A stretch of DNA of 64,000 nucleotides from Actinomadura graeca (GCF_019175365.1 NZ_CP059572.1:4278001-4342000), one strand, 5' to 3'; numbered from the stretch's first letter, positions 52,764 to 62,412 are shown. Numbers and translations are program-made. The notes: generated from the sequence alone by a model not told the origin.

Positions 52764-54383
52764 ATGAACGTCGAGGACCTGACCCCCTCGGAGCGCCGCC
52801 TCTGGGACGCGTTCCCGCGCGGCGAGTCGGTCGACATGTCGTCCGGTGACCCGGCGCTGGACGATCCCGGCGGCACCGCGCACTGGGGACATGACCGGAT
52901 GGTCAGGGCCGAGGTCCTCGTCGCCCTCCTCGTCGGCGCCGTGGAGCCCCAGCCCGGTCAGGTCGCCGCCGTCCGGCTCAGCGGCGCCCGCATCACCGGC
53001 TCGCTGAACCTCGGGCACGCGGAGGTCCACGTCCCGCTCGCGCTGACGAACTGCCTGTTCGACGAGGCCCCGCACCTGTACTGGGCGAGCATGAACAGCG
53101 TCCACCTGATGCGCTGCCGGCTTCCGGGCCTCGTCGCGTCCGGCACCCGGGTGGACGGGCACCTGTGGCTGGAGGGCAGCCGGATCTCCGGGGGCCTCTG
53201 GCTGGACGGGGCGAACATCACCGGCATCCTGAACATGTCGGGCGTCCAGCTGGCCAATCCGGGCGGGGACGCGCTGCTCGCCGACCGCCTCACCGTCGAG
53301 GCGAACGTGTACTGCGACCAGGGCTTCGTGGCCAACGGCGAGGTCCGGCTGCCGGGCGCCCGCGTCGGCGGACAGCTGATCTTCCGCGAGGCGCGGCTGC
53401 ACAACCCGGCCGGCGCCGCCCTGTACGCAAGCCGCCTGGACGTGGCCGCGAACGTCTTTTGTGACGGCGGGTTCAGCGCCGAGGGCGAGGTCCGGCTCCG
53501 CGGCGCCCGCGTCGGCGGTTACCTGTCCTTCGTCGGCGCCCACCTGTCCCACCCCGACCGCACCGCCCTCAACGCCGACGACCTGGCCGTGGAGACCGAC
53601 ATCTACTGCTCCGACGGCTTCACCGCCCTGGGCGCCGTCAGCTTCGCCGGCGCCCGCGTCACCGGGCAGCTCAGCCTCCGCGGCGCCCACCTGCACCACG
53701 AGAACGGGACCGCGCTCAGTCTCCAGCGCCTCCAGGCCGAGGAGGTCCTGCTGCGCCCGGCCGAGCCGATCAGGGGCGTCGCGGACCTGTCGTACGCGCG
53801 CATCAACCTCCTCCGCGACGACGCGAAGACCTGGCCTGAGCGCCTCCAACTGGACGGCCTCCAGTACGAGACCCTCGAACCGCCCCTGACGGCCCGCGAC
53901 CGCCTCGCCTGGCTCCGCCGCGACACCGACGGCTACGCCCCGCAGCCCTACGAGCGCCTCGCCCAGACCTACCGCGCCCTGGGCCTGGACGCCGACGGCC
54001 GCTCCATCCTGCTCGCCAAGGCCCGCGACCGCCGCAAGACCCAGGGCGTGTCACGCAAGGTCGTCGGCTGGTTCCAGGACGGCCTGGTCGGCTACGGCTA
54101 CCGCCCGTTCCGCGCCGCGAGCTGGCTGGTCGGCCTCCTCGCGTTCGGGACGATCGTCTTCTCCCTCCACAAGCCAGAGGTCTTGGACGAGGGTCACAAA
54201 CCGCACTTCAATCCGTTCTTCTACACCCTCGACCTTCTCCTCCCGATCGGCAGCCTCGGTCAGGAGATCGAGTTCGCCCCCAAGGGCGTCTACCAGTGGA
54301 TCGCGAACTTCATCGTGGCCGCGGGCCTCCTCCTCGGCCTCACCGTCGCCGCCGGAGCGACCCGCGCCCTATCCCGCGAATAG
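52764..54383 (+). CDS. Beta-solenoid repeat membrane protein
   Basis: A 539-residue protein from ATG 52764. Residues ~70-330 contain imperfect repeats of the form G-A-R-V-G-G-x-L-x-F-x-G-A-x-L, with two ~50-residue super-units containing VYCDQGF, VFCDGGF and IYCSDGF. This suggests a pentapeptide-like or bactofilin-like right-handed solenoid. A helical segment with RRDTDGYAPQPYERLAQTYR follows, and two C-terminal transmembrane helices (~435-455 and ~510-535). Streptomyces relatives are annotated 'membrane-associated oxidoreductase', which the sequence does not support. Divergent from purS. Confidence 0.75.
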   Translation: MNVEDLTPSERRLWDAFPRGESVDMSSGDPALDDPGGTAHWGHDRMVRAEVLVALLVGAVEPQPGQVAAVRLSGARITGSLNLGHAEVHVPLALTNCLFDEAPHLYWASMNSVHLMRCRLPGLVASGTRVDGHLWLEGSRISGGLWLDGANITGILNMSGVQLANPGGDALLADRLTVEANVYCDQGFVANGEVRLPGARVGGQLIFREARLHNPAGAALYASRLDVAANVFCDGGFSAEGEVRLRGARVGGYLSFVGAHLSHPDRTALNADDLAVETDIYCSDGFTALGAVSFAGARVTGQLSLRGAHLHHENGTALSLQRLQAEEVLLRPAEPIRGVADLSYARINLLRDDAKTWPERLQLDGLQYETLEPPLTARDRLAWLRRDTDGYAPQPYERLAQTYRALGLDADGRSILLAKARDRRKTQGVSRKVVGWFQDGLVGYGYRPFRAASWLVGLLAFGTIVFSLHKPEVLDEGHKPHFNPFFYTLDLLLPIGSLGQEIEFAPKGVYQWIANFIVAAGLLLGLTVAAGATRALSRE

Positions 54384-54490
54384 AACCTATTCCGCCCGCT
54401 TTCCACCTTCTTTCGTCAAGGAAAGTAGATGCGGAGGTCAACAATTCCTTCTACGCTGTTGCCCTCCGGCACAGGGACGAAGGGACGGCG

Positions 54491-56884
54491 ATGGTCGCCA
54501 CGATCGACATGCGCGCCGTCCAGACGGAACTACGGGCGATTTCTAGTGTTATGTCCGAAGTGACCCGTCTGATGGGCCCACAGATCTGGCAGGGCGGCTC
54601 CGCCGCGTCCTTCACCTCGGACCTCCAGGACCACAACCGCTCCCTCAACCGCCTGATGTTCGAGGTCGTGCGCACGGTCGCCCGCGTCAACCAGAGCCCC
54701 TCCACGTACCAGACCCCCGACATCCCCCGCGTGACCCCGGCCGCGGGCCGTCCCGGCGTCGCGTCCGTCTCCGCCAAGGGTCTCGAACGCCTCGAAACCG
54801 CCCTCACCCGCGCCGCCGACCGCCTCCCCCAGGCCGCCAGGATGGTCCGCGGCCTCCTCGCACCCGCCTACCCCGACATCCCGAGCACGGCCCCCTGCGA
54901 CCGGGCCGCCGCCTGGTGCCGCGACCAGTCGTCCCGCACCCGCACGCGGCTCATGTACGCCCTCGCCGAGAACCAGGCCGACCCCCTCCTCGCCGGCTCG
55001 TCCCTCTCGCCCGTCCCCGACCTGGAACGTTTCGGCCGCAAGGAAATGGCCGAACTGGGCCGCCTCCAGGGCGTCGCCCTGACCAAGGCCCTGGACGCCC
55101 CCAACACCTACACCCCCGAACTCATCTCCGAGATGGCCAGGACACTCCGCGCGAACACCAAGGACGACGGCTACCTCACGGCCTTCTTCGCCAACGTCCC
55201 GGCGGGCTCGGTCGGCAAACTCGCCTACCGCCTGCACCAGAGCCACGGCGGCTCCGGCCTCACCCCCGACGACAAGAAGATCGTCGGCGACTTCGGCACC
55301 GCCCTGGCCGCCCTCTCCCGCAGGAAGGACGGCAGCGCCCCCGTCGCCCACGCCCTGGGCCCCGCGGGCGCCGACATGCCCGGCCAGGCCCTCCTCGTGA
55401 AACTGAGCGCCCCCAACGTCAGATGGAGCAGCGCCGTCCTCGTCGACCTCGCCAAGGCCGCCCTCCGCTGGCGCCAGAAACACCCCTCCTACGCCATCAC
55501 CGAGTCGTCCGGAGCCCTCAGCGGCGAGTCCCACACCTCCGTGACCAACCAGCCGGACGGCCGCTGGTGGGACCCCTGGGGCCTGAACAAGCCCTTTGGC
55601 CGCGACCCCGACACCAAGACCCTCCGCGAATACGACCCCGCCCTCACCATCCTCGGCCGCATCTCCCAGCAACAAGACCTCACCGCGGCCCGGACGCTCG
55701 CGGCGACCGGACTGGAATCGGCGTTCACCATCAAGGACGCGGAAAAGGCCGAACCGCTCACCTGGCTGACCCGCGGAAACGGCGGAACGTACGCCGCCCT
55801 CCTCATCACACCCGACTGGCCGGACGGCGGCACCGCCGCAGGATCCGTCATCGCCCTCGCGACCACACCCGACAAGGGCCACGAAGAAGAGGCCGCCCAG
55901 AACGCCGCCGAAATCATGAAGACCGTGGCCTGGTGGAACGACAAGGGCCGCGAGAAGGTCGACAAACTCCTCAAGAAAGACAGCCCTCCCGACTGGCTCC
56001 CCTGGTTCGACATCCTCCCCAGAACCGACCAGGCTCCCCCGGGAACGAGCAGCAGCAAGCACTACACAGCCGAACTGGCCCCCGGCCTGAGAACCGGCCT
56101 CCTTCGGATGATCCACCTATACATACCAGCGATCGGTGACTCCAACGCGACATCCGGTGGTACCGACCTTCCCAGCAAGGATCCGGCAACCGGCCGCGTC
56201 TACGTCAACATTGCGGGAAGCGATATGGAGGGTTTTCTGCGCACCTTCGCCATGGACGACAAGTCCTGGGCGCAGATAGCACACGACACCCAGCTCTATC
56301 GTCAGCAGATCCTCGCTTGGGGTATGACCCACGGAAAGTTCGATGACGCGATAGCAAGGGCCGGCTACGCGGAGGGGCTCCTGATCGCCGCGTACGGCAA
56401 GGAACGGATCGCCAATGAAAAACTCACCGCGCAGCAATACCAGGACGCACAGAAGCACCTCACACTACTTCGCGATGCTTCCGGCGCCATCCTCGGTGCG
56501 ACTCCCGCCGCGAACATCCCCGGGGTGACCGACGCGTACTCGATGGGCACTGGGCTCGCCCTTGAGAAGATGACCTACAAAGCCTTCGACAAGAAGGTCA
56601 AAGAGATCCAGGACCAGCACGCTCAGTACTCTGATCAGTTGATGCTGGATCTAGCACGGGCCCTCGCACTCACCAAATCCGGTCACACCGGCGTTCCCGA
56701 GGTCGATGCGCTGCTCAAGAAGCCCAACCTGACAGCGTCCGAAGAGCAAGCCATCCGACAATGGGCCATGAACTTCGAGTTCCCAGTAGAACCTCACGGA
56801 GAGTCAATGACAGGCCGCGCCATCGTCCAGAGGATGGAGGATCCGACTGATCACAATTCCTCTCCGAACGGTGTGCAACCCTAG
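54491..56884 (+). CDS. Large WXG-like protein, probably DUF6571 family
   Basis: A 797-residue protein from ATG 54491, with AAGGGAC upstream; the frame's earlier part reads through the upstream gene's shadow. The first ~110 residues form helices with W33-x-G35 (IWQGG), like WXG100/ESX proteins. Middle motifs are YTPELISEMARTLR, DGYLTAFFANVPAGSVGKLAYR, and YDPALTILGRISQQQDLTAARTLA. No signal peptide and no toxin domain at the C-terminus (to GVQP). DUF6571 assignment is from memory. Its stop shares bases CTAG with the stop of the convergent lipoprotein gene. Confidence 0.78.
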   Translation: MVATIDMRAVQTELRAISSVMSEVTRLMGPQIWQGGSAASFTSDLQDHNRSLNRLMFEVVRTVARVNQSPSTYQTPDIPRVTPAAGRPGVASVSAKGLERLETALTRAADRLPQAARMVRGLLAPAYPDIPSTAPCDRAAAWCRDQSSRTRTRLMYALAENQADPLLAGSSLSPVPDLERFGRKEMAELGRLQGVALTKALDAPNTYTPELISEMARTLRANTKDDGYLTAFFANVPAGSVGKLAYRLHQSHGGSGLTPDDKKIVGDFGTALAALSRRKDGSAPVAHALGPAGADMPGQALLVKLSAPNVRWSSAVLVDLAKAALRWRQKHPSYAITESSGALSGESHTSVTNQPDGRWWDPWGLNKPFGRDPDTKTLREYDPALTILGRISQQQDLTAARTLAATGLESAFTIKDAEKAEPLTWLTRGNGGTYAALLITPDWPDGGTAAGSVIALATTPDKGHEEEAAQNAAEIMKTVAWWNDKGREKVDKLLKKDSPPDWLPWFDILPRTDQAPPGTSSSKHYTAELAPGLRTGLLRMIHLYIPAIGDSNATSGGTDLPSKDPATGRVYVNIAGSDMEGFLRTFAMDDKSWAQIAHDTQLYRQQILAWGMTHGKFDDAIARAGYAEGLLIAAYGKERIANEKLTAQQYQDAQKHLTLLRDASGAILGATPAANIPGVTDAYSMGTGLALEKMTYKAFDKKVKEIQDQHAQYSDQLMLDLARALALTKSGHTGVPEVDALLKKPNLTASEEQAIRQWAMNFEFPVEPHGESMTGRAIVQRMEDPTDHNSSPNGVQP

Positions 56885-57990
56885 CCGCGACGCGGAACGC
56901 CACCGATATCGGCAGGAAGACGGAAAGAGTATATTCGTCCGCAGTTCTTGTCCATGACGAGATGGTCACCGCCCGGCGTCACGGCCAGGCCGCCCGGTTC
57001 GGCCGAGGCGACAATAGCCATTGAACCGTCGAACTGGCCACACCACTGAGGACCGCCGAGGGAAAGCGCCACAAGGCGGCCGTCCGGCCGCAGAAGAGCG
57101 GGTCGCGGCTTGCGTTCGAAGGCCGTCGTCCCTCCGAGGAGTAGCACTGAACCATCGGCGAGAGGCGTGGCCGCCGACCACGCCGGGATGCCCCTGGGCA
57201 AGCCGGGGAAGGCGGTACCGCTCGCAGCGCCGCCCGTGTCGATACGGACGAGCCCGCTGGCCGCGAGGACGATCGCGCCGCTCCGTCCGTTCGCCACCAG
57301 GGCCAGCGGACGCTGCTTTCCGGAGCCCATCGCCTTCCTTCGTGCTTCCTCAAAGCCGCTCGGCCGCCAGATCCTCACCTCGTTGGCCGCCTGTACTTCG
57401 AAGAGATCTCCGGCGCCCGAAACAATGATGGGCCTACCGTCCCCCCGCATCGCGAAGCGAGAATCCGTCCACTGTCCGTCCAGTTTGCGCTGCTCCGAGG
57501 AACTCACAGGGCGCCCCGCCTCGTCGAGGATTCGGATCGGCCGGTCGTTCTCCGTGGTCAGGACGTCGGTCTCTTGAAGGGTCGACAGCGCCATCTTGGA
57601 CAGCTGGAGGCCCTTGGCCGAGGACATGATCCACAACTGACCGGACACAACGGCAAGCTGGCCGCCTCGGTTCTTCACACGGAATGTACTGACCCGTCCG
57701 TCCCGCTCGATACGAACGACGACGGAGGCGTCATTTGCGAGCGCACGGAAATACACCAGTCCCGTGGCTGGATCCACGGCCAGCCCCCCATCGGACTGGG
57801 CACCTGCCTTCACCGCGTATTCGCCGTCACGAGGGGGGCGGTAGTTGTCCGGAGCGCCGGCGATGATGACTACTTGGCCGGGGCGGGTGGGGCGGGGGGT
57901 CGGGTTGAAGGACGGGGTGTCCTTGGCGGTCGTGCAGGCAGCGAGTGCCGCCAGGAGGGCTACAGCTGTGGTGACCCTGGTGTAACGCAC
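56881..57990 (-). CDS. Lipoprotein with beta-propeller-like repeats
   Basis: A 369-residue protein from GTG 57990. Signal peptide and lipobox ALAAC. The mature part consists of short strands with GLAVDPATGLVYF, GGQLAVVSGQLWIMSS, and SGLVRIDTGG, resembling NHL/WD-type propeller blades, and ends GGLAVTPGGDHLVMDKNCG. Cys pairs are few. A surface recognition role is plausible. Convergent with the DUF6571-like gene, with the stops overlapping by 4 bases (CTAG). Confidence 0.78.
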   Translation of the reverse strand: MRYTRVTTAVALLAALAACTTAKDTPSFNPTPRPTRPGQVVIIAGAPDNYRPPRDGEYAVKAGAQSDGGLAVDPATGLVYFRALANDASVVVRIERDGRVSTFRVKNRGGQLAVVSGQLWIMSSAKGLQLSKMALSTLQETDVLTTENDRPIRILDEAGRPVSSSEQRKLDGQWTDSRFAMRGDGRPIIVSGAGDLFEVQAANEVRIWRPSGFEEARRKAMGSGKQRPLALVANGRSGAIVLAASGLVRIDTGGAASGTAFPGLPRGIPAWSAATPLADGSVLLLGGTTAFERKPRPALLRPDGRLVALSLGGPQWCGQFDGSMAIVASAEPGGLAVTPGGDHLVMDKNCGRIYSFRLPADIGGVPRRG

Positions 57991-58027
57991 CTGTCGATGA
58001 TGGCAGGGGTGGGCGCGTCCGGCGGGC

Positions 58028-58621
58028 TCATCGGGCTCTCAGGTAGCGGTCGATCAGGGTTCTGACCGGGACGGTGAGGGGTTGTTCCAGGGCGGCTTCG
58101 AGGGGGAGCCAGGTGGGGCGGTGGCCCTCTTCCAGGACGCGGACGGTGGTGGACGCGGGGACGTCCAGGACGTAGGTGTGCCAGCGGTGTGCGTCGGAGC
58201 CTCGCCAGCAGGAGTCGCCGGGGATGTCGTCCACGCCGAGTTCGGTGAGGTCGGACAGGGCGGCGTGGAGGCCCACCTCTTCGTGGAGTTCTCGCTGGGC
58301 GGCGCGGCGGGGGTCCTCGCCGGTGTCGATGTGGCCTGCGGGGACGGTCCATTGGAGAGGGTAGAAGAGGCGCTCGAAGAAGAGGTGGCGGCCGTCCGGG
58401 CGGCGGACGAACACGCCGGCGGTCTCGTGCCAGTACTCGCCTGCGGCGTCGGTCCACCAGGTCAGGGCGGGGTCGATGACGAGGGAGCGGGCGTGTTCCT
58501 GGCTGCATGTGGCGCAGACGAAGCCCGGGGCGCCGTGGGCGGGGGTGACGGTCTCGGCTCGGCAGCCCCAGCAGTACTGGTGGCGGCGGCCGTCGTCGGG
58601 GACGTCCATGTCGAGCCTCAT
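58028..58621 (-). CDS. Nudix hydrolase with N-terminal zinc ribbon
   Basis: A 197-residue protein. C17-x2-C20 and C36-x2-C39 form a zinc ribbon. The Nudix box is complete: G96-x5-E102-x7-R110-E-L-x-E114-E115-x-G117-L. The architecture recalls NADH pyrophosphatase-like NudC (ribbon plus Nudix), but the SQPWPFPxS motif of NudC is absent. The substrate is unknown. Starts ATG 58621 (ATG 58609 also in frame). Confidence 0.88.
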   Translation of the reverse strand: MRLDMDVPDDGRRHQYCWGCRAETVTPAHGAPGFVCATCSQEHARSLVIDPALTWWTDAAGEYWHETAGVFVRRPDGRHLFFERLFYPLQWTVPAGHIDTGEDPRRAAQRELHEEVGLHAALSDLTELGVDDIPGDSCWRGSDAHRWHTYVLDVPASTTVRVLEEGHRPTWLPLEAALEQPLTVPVRTLIDRYLRAR

Positions 58622-58814
58622 GCGGGCAATGTACGGGTGGCGTGCGTCACGTTGCGCGTGGGGGCGGGGCGCGCGGGGGTAGGACTTGCAACGCAGGGTG
58701 TGATGTCTGCCACCATGGCTTTAGCGGCTTTTGTCCCTTACCGGGGGCGAGGTCGCTGACATCGGCCGGTGGACGGCGATCCCGTGTACCGGCCCCGAAC
58801 GAGGAGTGTCATCG

Positions 58815-59945
58815 ATGACGATCGACTCCGTGCGCGGCGCGCCAGACACCCCCGGGCTCGCCGAGCCCGAACTCGTGCAGCTGCTCACCCCCGAGGGGGA
58901 GCGCGTCGAGCATCCCGACTATCCGCTCGAGCTGAGCGCGGACGAGGTCCGCGGGCTGTACCGCGACCTGGTGCTCACTCGGAAGATAGATCTGGAGGCC
59001 GTGGCGCTGACGCGGCAGGGGGAACTGGGGCTGTGGGCTTCGCTGCTCGGGCAGGAGGCAGCGCAGATCGGCTCCGGGCGGGCTCTCGGACGGCACGACA
59101 TGGTGTTCCCGACCTACCGGGAGCACGCGGTGGCGTGGTGCCGGGACGTGGAGCCGATCAGGCTGCTCGGCCTGTTCAGGGGTGTGAACCACGGCGGGTG
59201 GGACCCCGCGGAGCATGGCTTTCACCTGTACACCATCGTGATCGGCAGCCAGACACTGCACGCGACCGGGTACGCGATGGGCGTCCAGAGGGACGGTGTG
59301 CTGGGCTCGCCGTCGGCCGGGGCGACGATCGCCTACTTCGGGGACGGGGCGACGTCGCAGGGGGACGTGAACGAGTCGTTCGTGTTCGCCTCGGTGTTCA
59401 ACGCGCCGATCGTGTTCTTCTGCCAGAACAACCAGTGGGCCATCTCGGAGCCGTTGGAGCGGCAGTCGAGGATCCCGCTGTACAAGCGGGCCCAGGGGTA
59501 TGGGTTCCCGGGGATCAGGGTGGACGGCAACGACGTGTTCGCGTGCCTGGCCGTGACGCGGAAGGCGCTGGAGAACGCGAGGACGGGCCAGGGGCCGACC
59601 CTGATCGAGGCGTTCACGTACCGGATGGGCGCGCACACGACGACGGACGACCCCACGCGCTACCGGCTGAAGGCCGAGGAGGAGGCGTGGAAGCTCAAGG
59701 ACCCGATCGAGCGGGTCAAGGCGTACCTGGTGCGCGGTGACCTGGCGGACGCCGCGTTCTTCGAGCGGGTGGACGAGGAGGCCAAGGCGGTCGCGAAGGA
59801 GCTGCGGGCGCAGTGCCTGGCGCTCCCCGACCCCGGGCCGCTGACGATCTTCGAGCACGTGTACGGGGAGGACCATCCGCTGATGACCGAGGAGCAGGAG
59901 CAGTTCGCCGCCTACCTGGCGTCGTTCGAGGAGGAGGCGTCGTGA
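58815..59945 (+). CDS. 2-oxoacid dehydrogenase E1 component, alpha subunit
   Basis: A 376-residue TPP enzyme subunit from ATG 58815, with GAGGAG 8 bases upstream. LLTPEGERVEHPDY and LYRDLVLTRKIDLEAVALTRQGELGLW are the start as in Streptomyces Bkd/PDH E1alpha. TPP-binding: YFGDGATSQGDVNES (GDG) with the NNQW end of the motif. The regulatory-loop region YRMGAHTTTDDPTRYR is present. Either pyruvate or branched-chain oxoacid dehydrogenase; resemblance to BkdA makes the latter somewhat likelier. Stop overlaps E1beta start (GTGA). Confidence 0.92.
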   Translation: MTIDSVRGAPDTPGLAEPELVQLLTPEGERVEHPDYPLELSADEVRGLYRDLVLTRKIDLEAVALTRQGELGLWASLLGQEAAQIGSGRALGRHDMVFPTYREHAVAWCRDVEPIRLLGLFRGVNHGGWDPAEHGFHLYTIVIGSQTLHATGYAMGVQRDGVLGSPSAGATIAYFGDGATSQGDVNESFVFASVFNAPIVFFCQNNQWAISEPLERQSRIPLYKRAQGYGFPGIRVDGNDVFACLAVTRKALENARTGQGPTLIEAFTYRMGAHTTTDDPTRYRLKAEEEAWKLKDPIERVKAYLVRGDLADAAFFERVDEEAKAVAKELRAQCLALPDPGPLTIFEHVYGEDHPLMTEEQEQFAAYLASFEEEAS

Positions 59946-60919
59946 CGACCCTGACACTCGGCAAGGCGATGAACGAGGGCCTGCGCAAGGCCATGGAGGG
60001 CGACCCGAAGGTCCTGGTGATGGGCGAGGACGTCGGGAAGCTGGGCGGGGTCTTCCGGGTCACGGACGGCCTGCAGAAGGACTTCGGGGAGGAGCGGGTC
60101 ATCGACACGCCGCTCGCCGAGTCGGGGATCGTGGGCACCGCGATCGGGCTCGCGCTGCGCGGGTACCGGCCGGTGGTCGAGATCCAGTTCGACGGGTTCG
60201 TGTTCCCGGCGGCGGACCAGATCATCACGCAGCTCGCGAAGATGCGGATGCGGTCGCTGGGCGCGGTGTCGCTGCCCGTGGTCATCCGCATCCCGTGCGG
60301 TGGCGGCATCGGCGCGGTGGAGCACCACTCGGAGTCGCCCGAGGCGTACTTCACGCACACGGCGGGGCTGCGGGTGGTGAGCTGTTCCAACCCGGTGGAC
60401 GCGTACTCGATGATCCAGCAGTCGATCGCGTCGCCGGACCCGGTGATCTTCTTCGAGCCGAAGCGCCGGTACTGGGACAAGGCCGAGATCGACACCGAGT
60501 CGACGGACTGGACGCCGCTGCACGCGGCCAGGATCGTCCGGCCGGGCGAGGACGTGACGGTGCTGGCGTACGGGCCGTCGGTCAAGACGTGCCTGGAGGC
60601 AGCGGCGGCGGCCGGCGAGGAGGGACGGTCGGTCGAGGTCATCGACCTGCGGTCGCTGAACCCGCTCGACACCGAGACGGTGGTGGGCTCGGTGGACCGG
60701 ACGGGACGCTGCGTCGTGGTGCACGAGGCGCCCGTGTTCGGCGGGTTCGGCGCCGAGCTGGCCGCGCGGATCACCGAGCGGTGCTTCTACCGGCTGGAGG
60801 CGCCGGTGCTGCGGGTCGGCGGGTTCTCCACGCCGTATCCGCCGTCCCGCGTCGAGGACCAGTACCTGCCCGACCTCGACCGCATCCTGGACGCGGTCGA
60901 CCGGACCTTCGCGTGGTGA
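59942..60919 (+). CDS. 2-oxoacid dehydrogenase E1 component, beta subunit
   Basis: A 325-residue protein from GTG 59942 (GTGA overlap). It has the beta-subunit pattern MGEDVGKLGGVFRVTDGL, AESGIVGTAIGLALRGYRPV, IQFDGFVFPAADQI, HHSESPEAYFTHTAGLRVV and VHEAPVFGGFGAELAARI. Forms the heterotetrameric E1 with the alpha subunit. Its stop overlaps the E2 start in the same GTGA way. Confidence 0.93.
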   Translation: MTTLTLGKAMNEGLRKAMEGDPKVLVMGEDVGKLGGVFRVTDGLQKDFGEERVIDTPLAESGIVGTAIGLALRGYRPVVEIQFDGFVFPAADQIITQLAKMRMRSLGAVSLPVVIRIPCGGGIGAVEHHSESPEAYFTHTAGLRVVSCSNPVDAYSMIQQSIASPDPVIFFEPKRRYWDKAEIDTESTDWTPLHAARIVRPGEDVTVLAYGPSVKTCLEAAAAAGEEGRSVEVIDLRSLNPLDTETVVGSVDRTGRCVVVHEAPVFGGFGAELAARITERCFYRLEAPVLRVGGFSTPYPPSRVEDQYLPDLDRILDAVDRTFAW

Positions 60920-62313
60920 CGCCGGTGAGCCCGAAGCAGTTCAACCTTCCGGACGTGGGCGAGGGCCTGACGGAGGCCGAGATCGTCAAGTGGCACGTCC
61001 AGCCGGGGGACCAGGTCGAGGTCAACCAGACGATCGTGGAGATCGAGACGGCGAAGGCGATCGTCGAGCTGCCCTGCCCGTTCGAGGGCGTGGTGACCGA
61101 GCTGATGGTCACCGAGGGGCAGACCGTGGACGTCGGCGTGCCGATCATCACGGTGGACGTGGGGGCCGAGGGCGGCGTCGCGACGCCGGTCTCCGAGCCG
61201 CCCGCGCAGGCGGCGGCGCTCCGCGAGGAGGGCGTCCCGTCGGTGCAGGAGCCGGGGATGGTGTCGCCCGACCAGCCCAAACGCCAGCCGGTCCTGGTCG
61301 GGTACGGGGTCAAGGACGGGGCGACGAGGCGGCGCGCCCGGAAGGGTACGAACGGGGCTGCGGCCCCGTCCGCGACGCCGCCGGCGGCCCCGTCCGCAGC
61401 GCCGCCCGCGGCGCCGTCCGTTCCCGCGCAGGCGCGTCGTCCACAGGCTGTGGACAACGCGCTGCCGCTGGCCAAGCCACCGGTCCGCAAGATGGCCAAG
61501 GACCTCGGCGTGGACCTCACCGCGATCGAGGGGACCGGCCCGCAGGGGTCCATCACCCGCGACGACGTCCTCGCCGCGCAGAGCGCGCCCGCTCCCGCGG
61601 CCGGGGGACGCGAGGAGCGGATCCCGGTCAAGGGCGTGCGGAAGGCGACCGCGGCGGCGGTGAGCGGCTCGGCGTTCACCGCACCGCATGTCACCGAGTT
61701 CCTCCAGGTGGACGTCACGCGCACGATGGAGGCCGTACGGCGCCTCCGCGAGATGCCCGAGTTCCCGGACGTGAAGGTCTCCCCGCTGCTGCTGGTGGCG
61801 CGCGCGCTGCTCACCGCCGTGGCGAGGAACCCGATGGTGAACGCCTCATGGGCGGACGGTCCGTCCGGCGCTGAGATCGTGGTCAAGCACTACGTGAACC
61901 TCGGCATCGCGGCGGCCACCGAACGAGGGCTGATCGTCCCGAAGATCAAGGATGCGCATGAGCTCGGCCTGCCCGGCCTCGCGCGCGCGCTGAACGAACT
62001 GGCGGCGAAGGCGCGCGCGGGCAAGGCGACCCCGGCGGACCTGTCCGACGGCACGATCACGATCACGAACGTGGGCGTGTTCGGTGTGGACACCGGGACG
62101 CCGATCATCACCCCCGGCGAGGCCGCGATCCTGGCGTTCGGCCAGATCCGGGACATGCCGTGGGTGCACGAGGGCGAGCTGGCGATCCGCAAGGTCACCA
62201 CGCTGTCCCTGTCGTTCGACCACCGCATCATCGACGGCGAGCTGGGGTCGCGGGTGCTCCGCGACATCGGCGACATGCTGGAGGACCCGCTCCACATCCT
62301 CGCCTGGAGCTGA
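60916..62313 (+). CDS. 2-oxoacid dehydrogenase E2 (dihydrolipoamide acyltransferase)
   Basis: A 465-residue protein from GTG 60916. A single N-terminal lipoyl domain with lipoyl Lys in EIETAKAIVELP, then a Pro/Ala linker, then the E3-binding domain (VRKMAKDLGVDLTAIEGTGP...GSITRDD). The catalytic acyltransferase domain has SLSFDHRIIDG (His and Asp). No lpd (E3) gene is in the window; one must be supplied from elsewhere. Third gene of the tightly coupled E1alpha-E1beta-E2 operon; a strong palindromic hairpin follows. Confidence 0.94.
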   Translation: MTPVSPKQFNLPDVGEGLTEAEIVKWHVQPGDQVEVNQTIVEIETAKAIVELPCPFEGVVTELMVTEGQTVDVGVPIITVDVGAEGGVATPVSEPPAQAAALREEGVPSVQEPGMVSPDQPKRQPVLVGYGVKDGATRRRARKGTNGAAAPSATPPAAPSAAPPAAPSVPAQARRPQAVDNALPLAKPPVRKMAKDLGVDLTAIEGTGPQGSITRDDVLAAQSAPAPAAGGREERIPVKGVRKATAAAVSGSAFTAPHVTEFLQVDVTRTMEAVRRLREMPEFPDVKVSPLLLVARALLTAVARNPMVNASWADGPSGAEIVVKHYVNLGIAAATERGLIVPKIKDAHELGLPGLARALNELAAKARAGKATPADLSDGTITITNVGVFGVDTGTPIITPGEAAILAFGQIRDMPWVHEGELAIRKVTTLSLSFDHRIIDGELGSRVLRDIGDMLEDPLHILAWS

Positions 62314-62327
62314 CGGTGCGCTGATCT

Positions 62328-62363
62328 CATCCCGGCCCCGGGGCGCGCCCCGGGGCCGGGATG
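62328..62363. terminator. 36 bp perfect palindrome after E2 gene
   Basis: CATCCCGGCCCCGGGGCG (62328-62345) is followed by its exact reverse complement (62346-62363), allowing a stem of up to 16 bp with loop CGCG. No T-run. Lies between the convergent E2 and OmpA-family genes and can act on both strands. Confidence 0.75.
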
Positions 62364-62412
62364 GGCCAGCGCGTCATCGCTTCACGTGACGGCTGAGACG
62401 CGTCCCGGTGGG

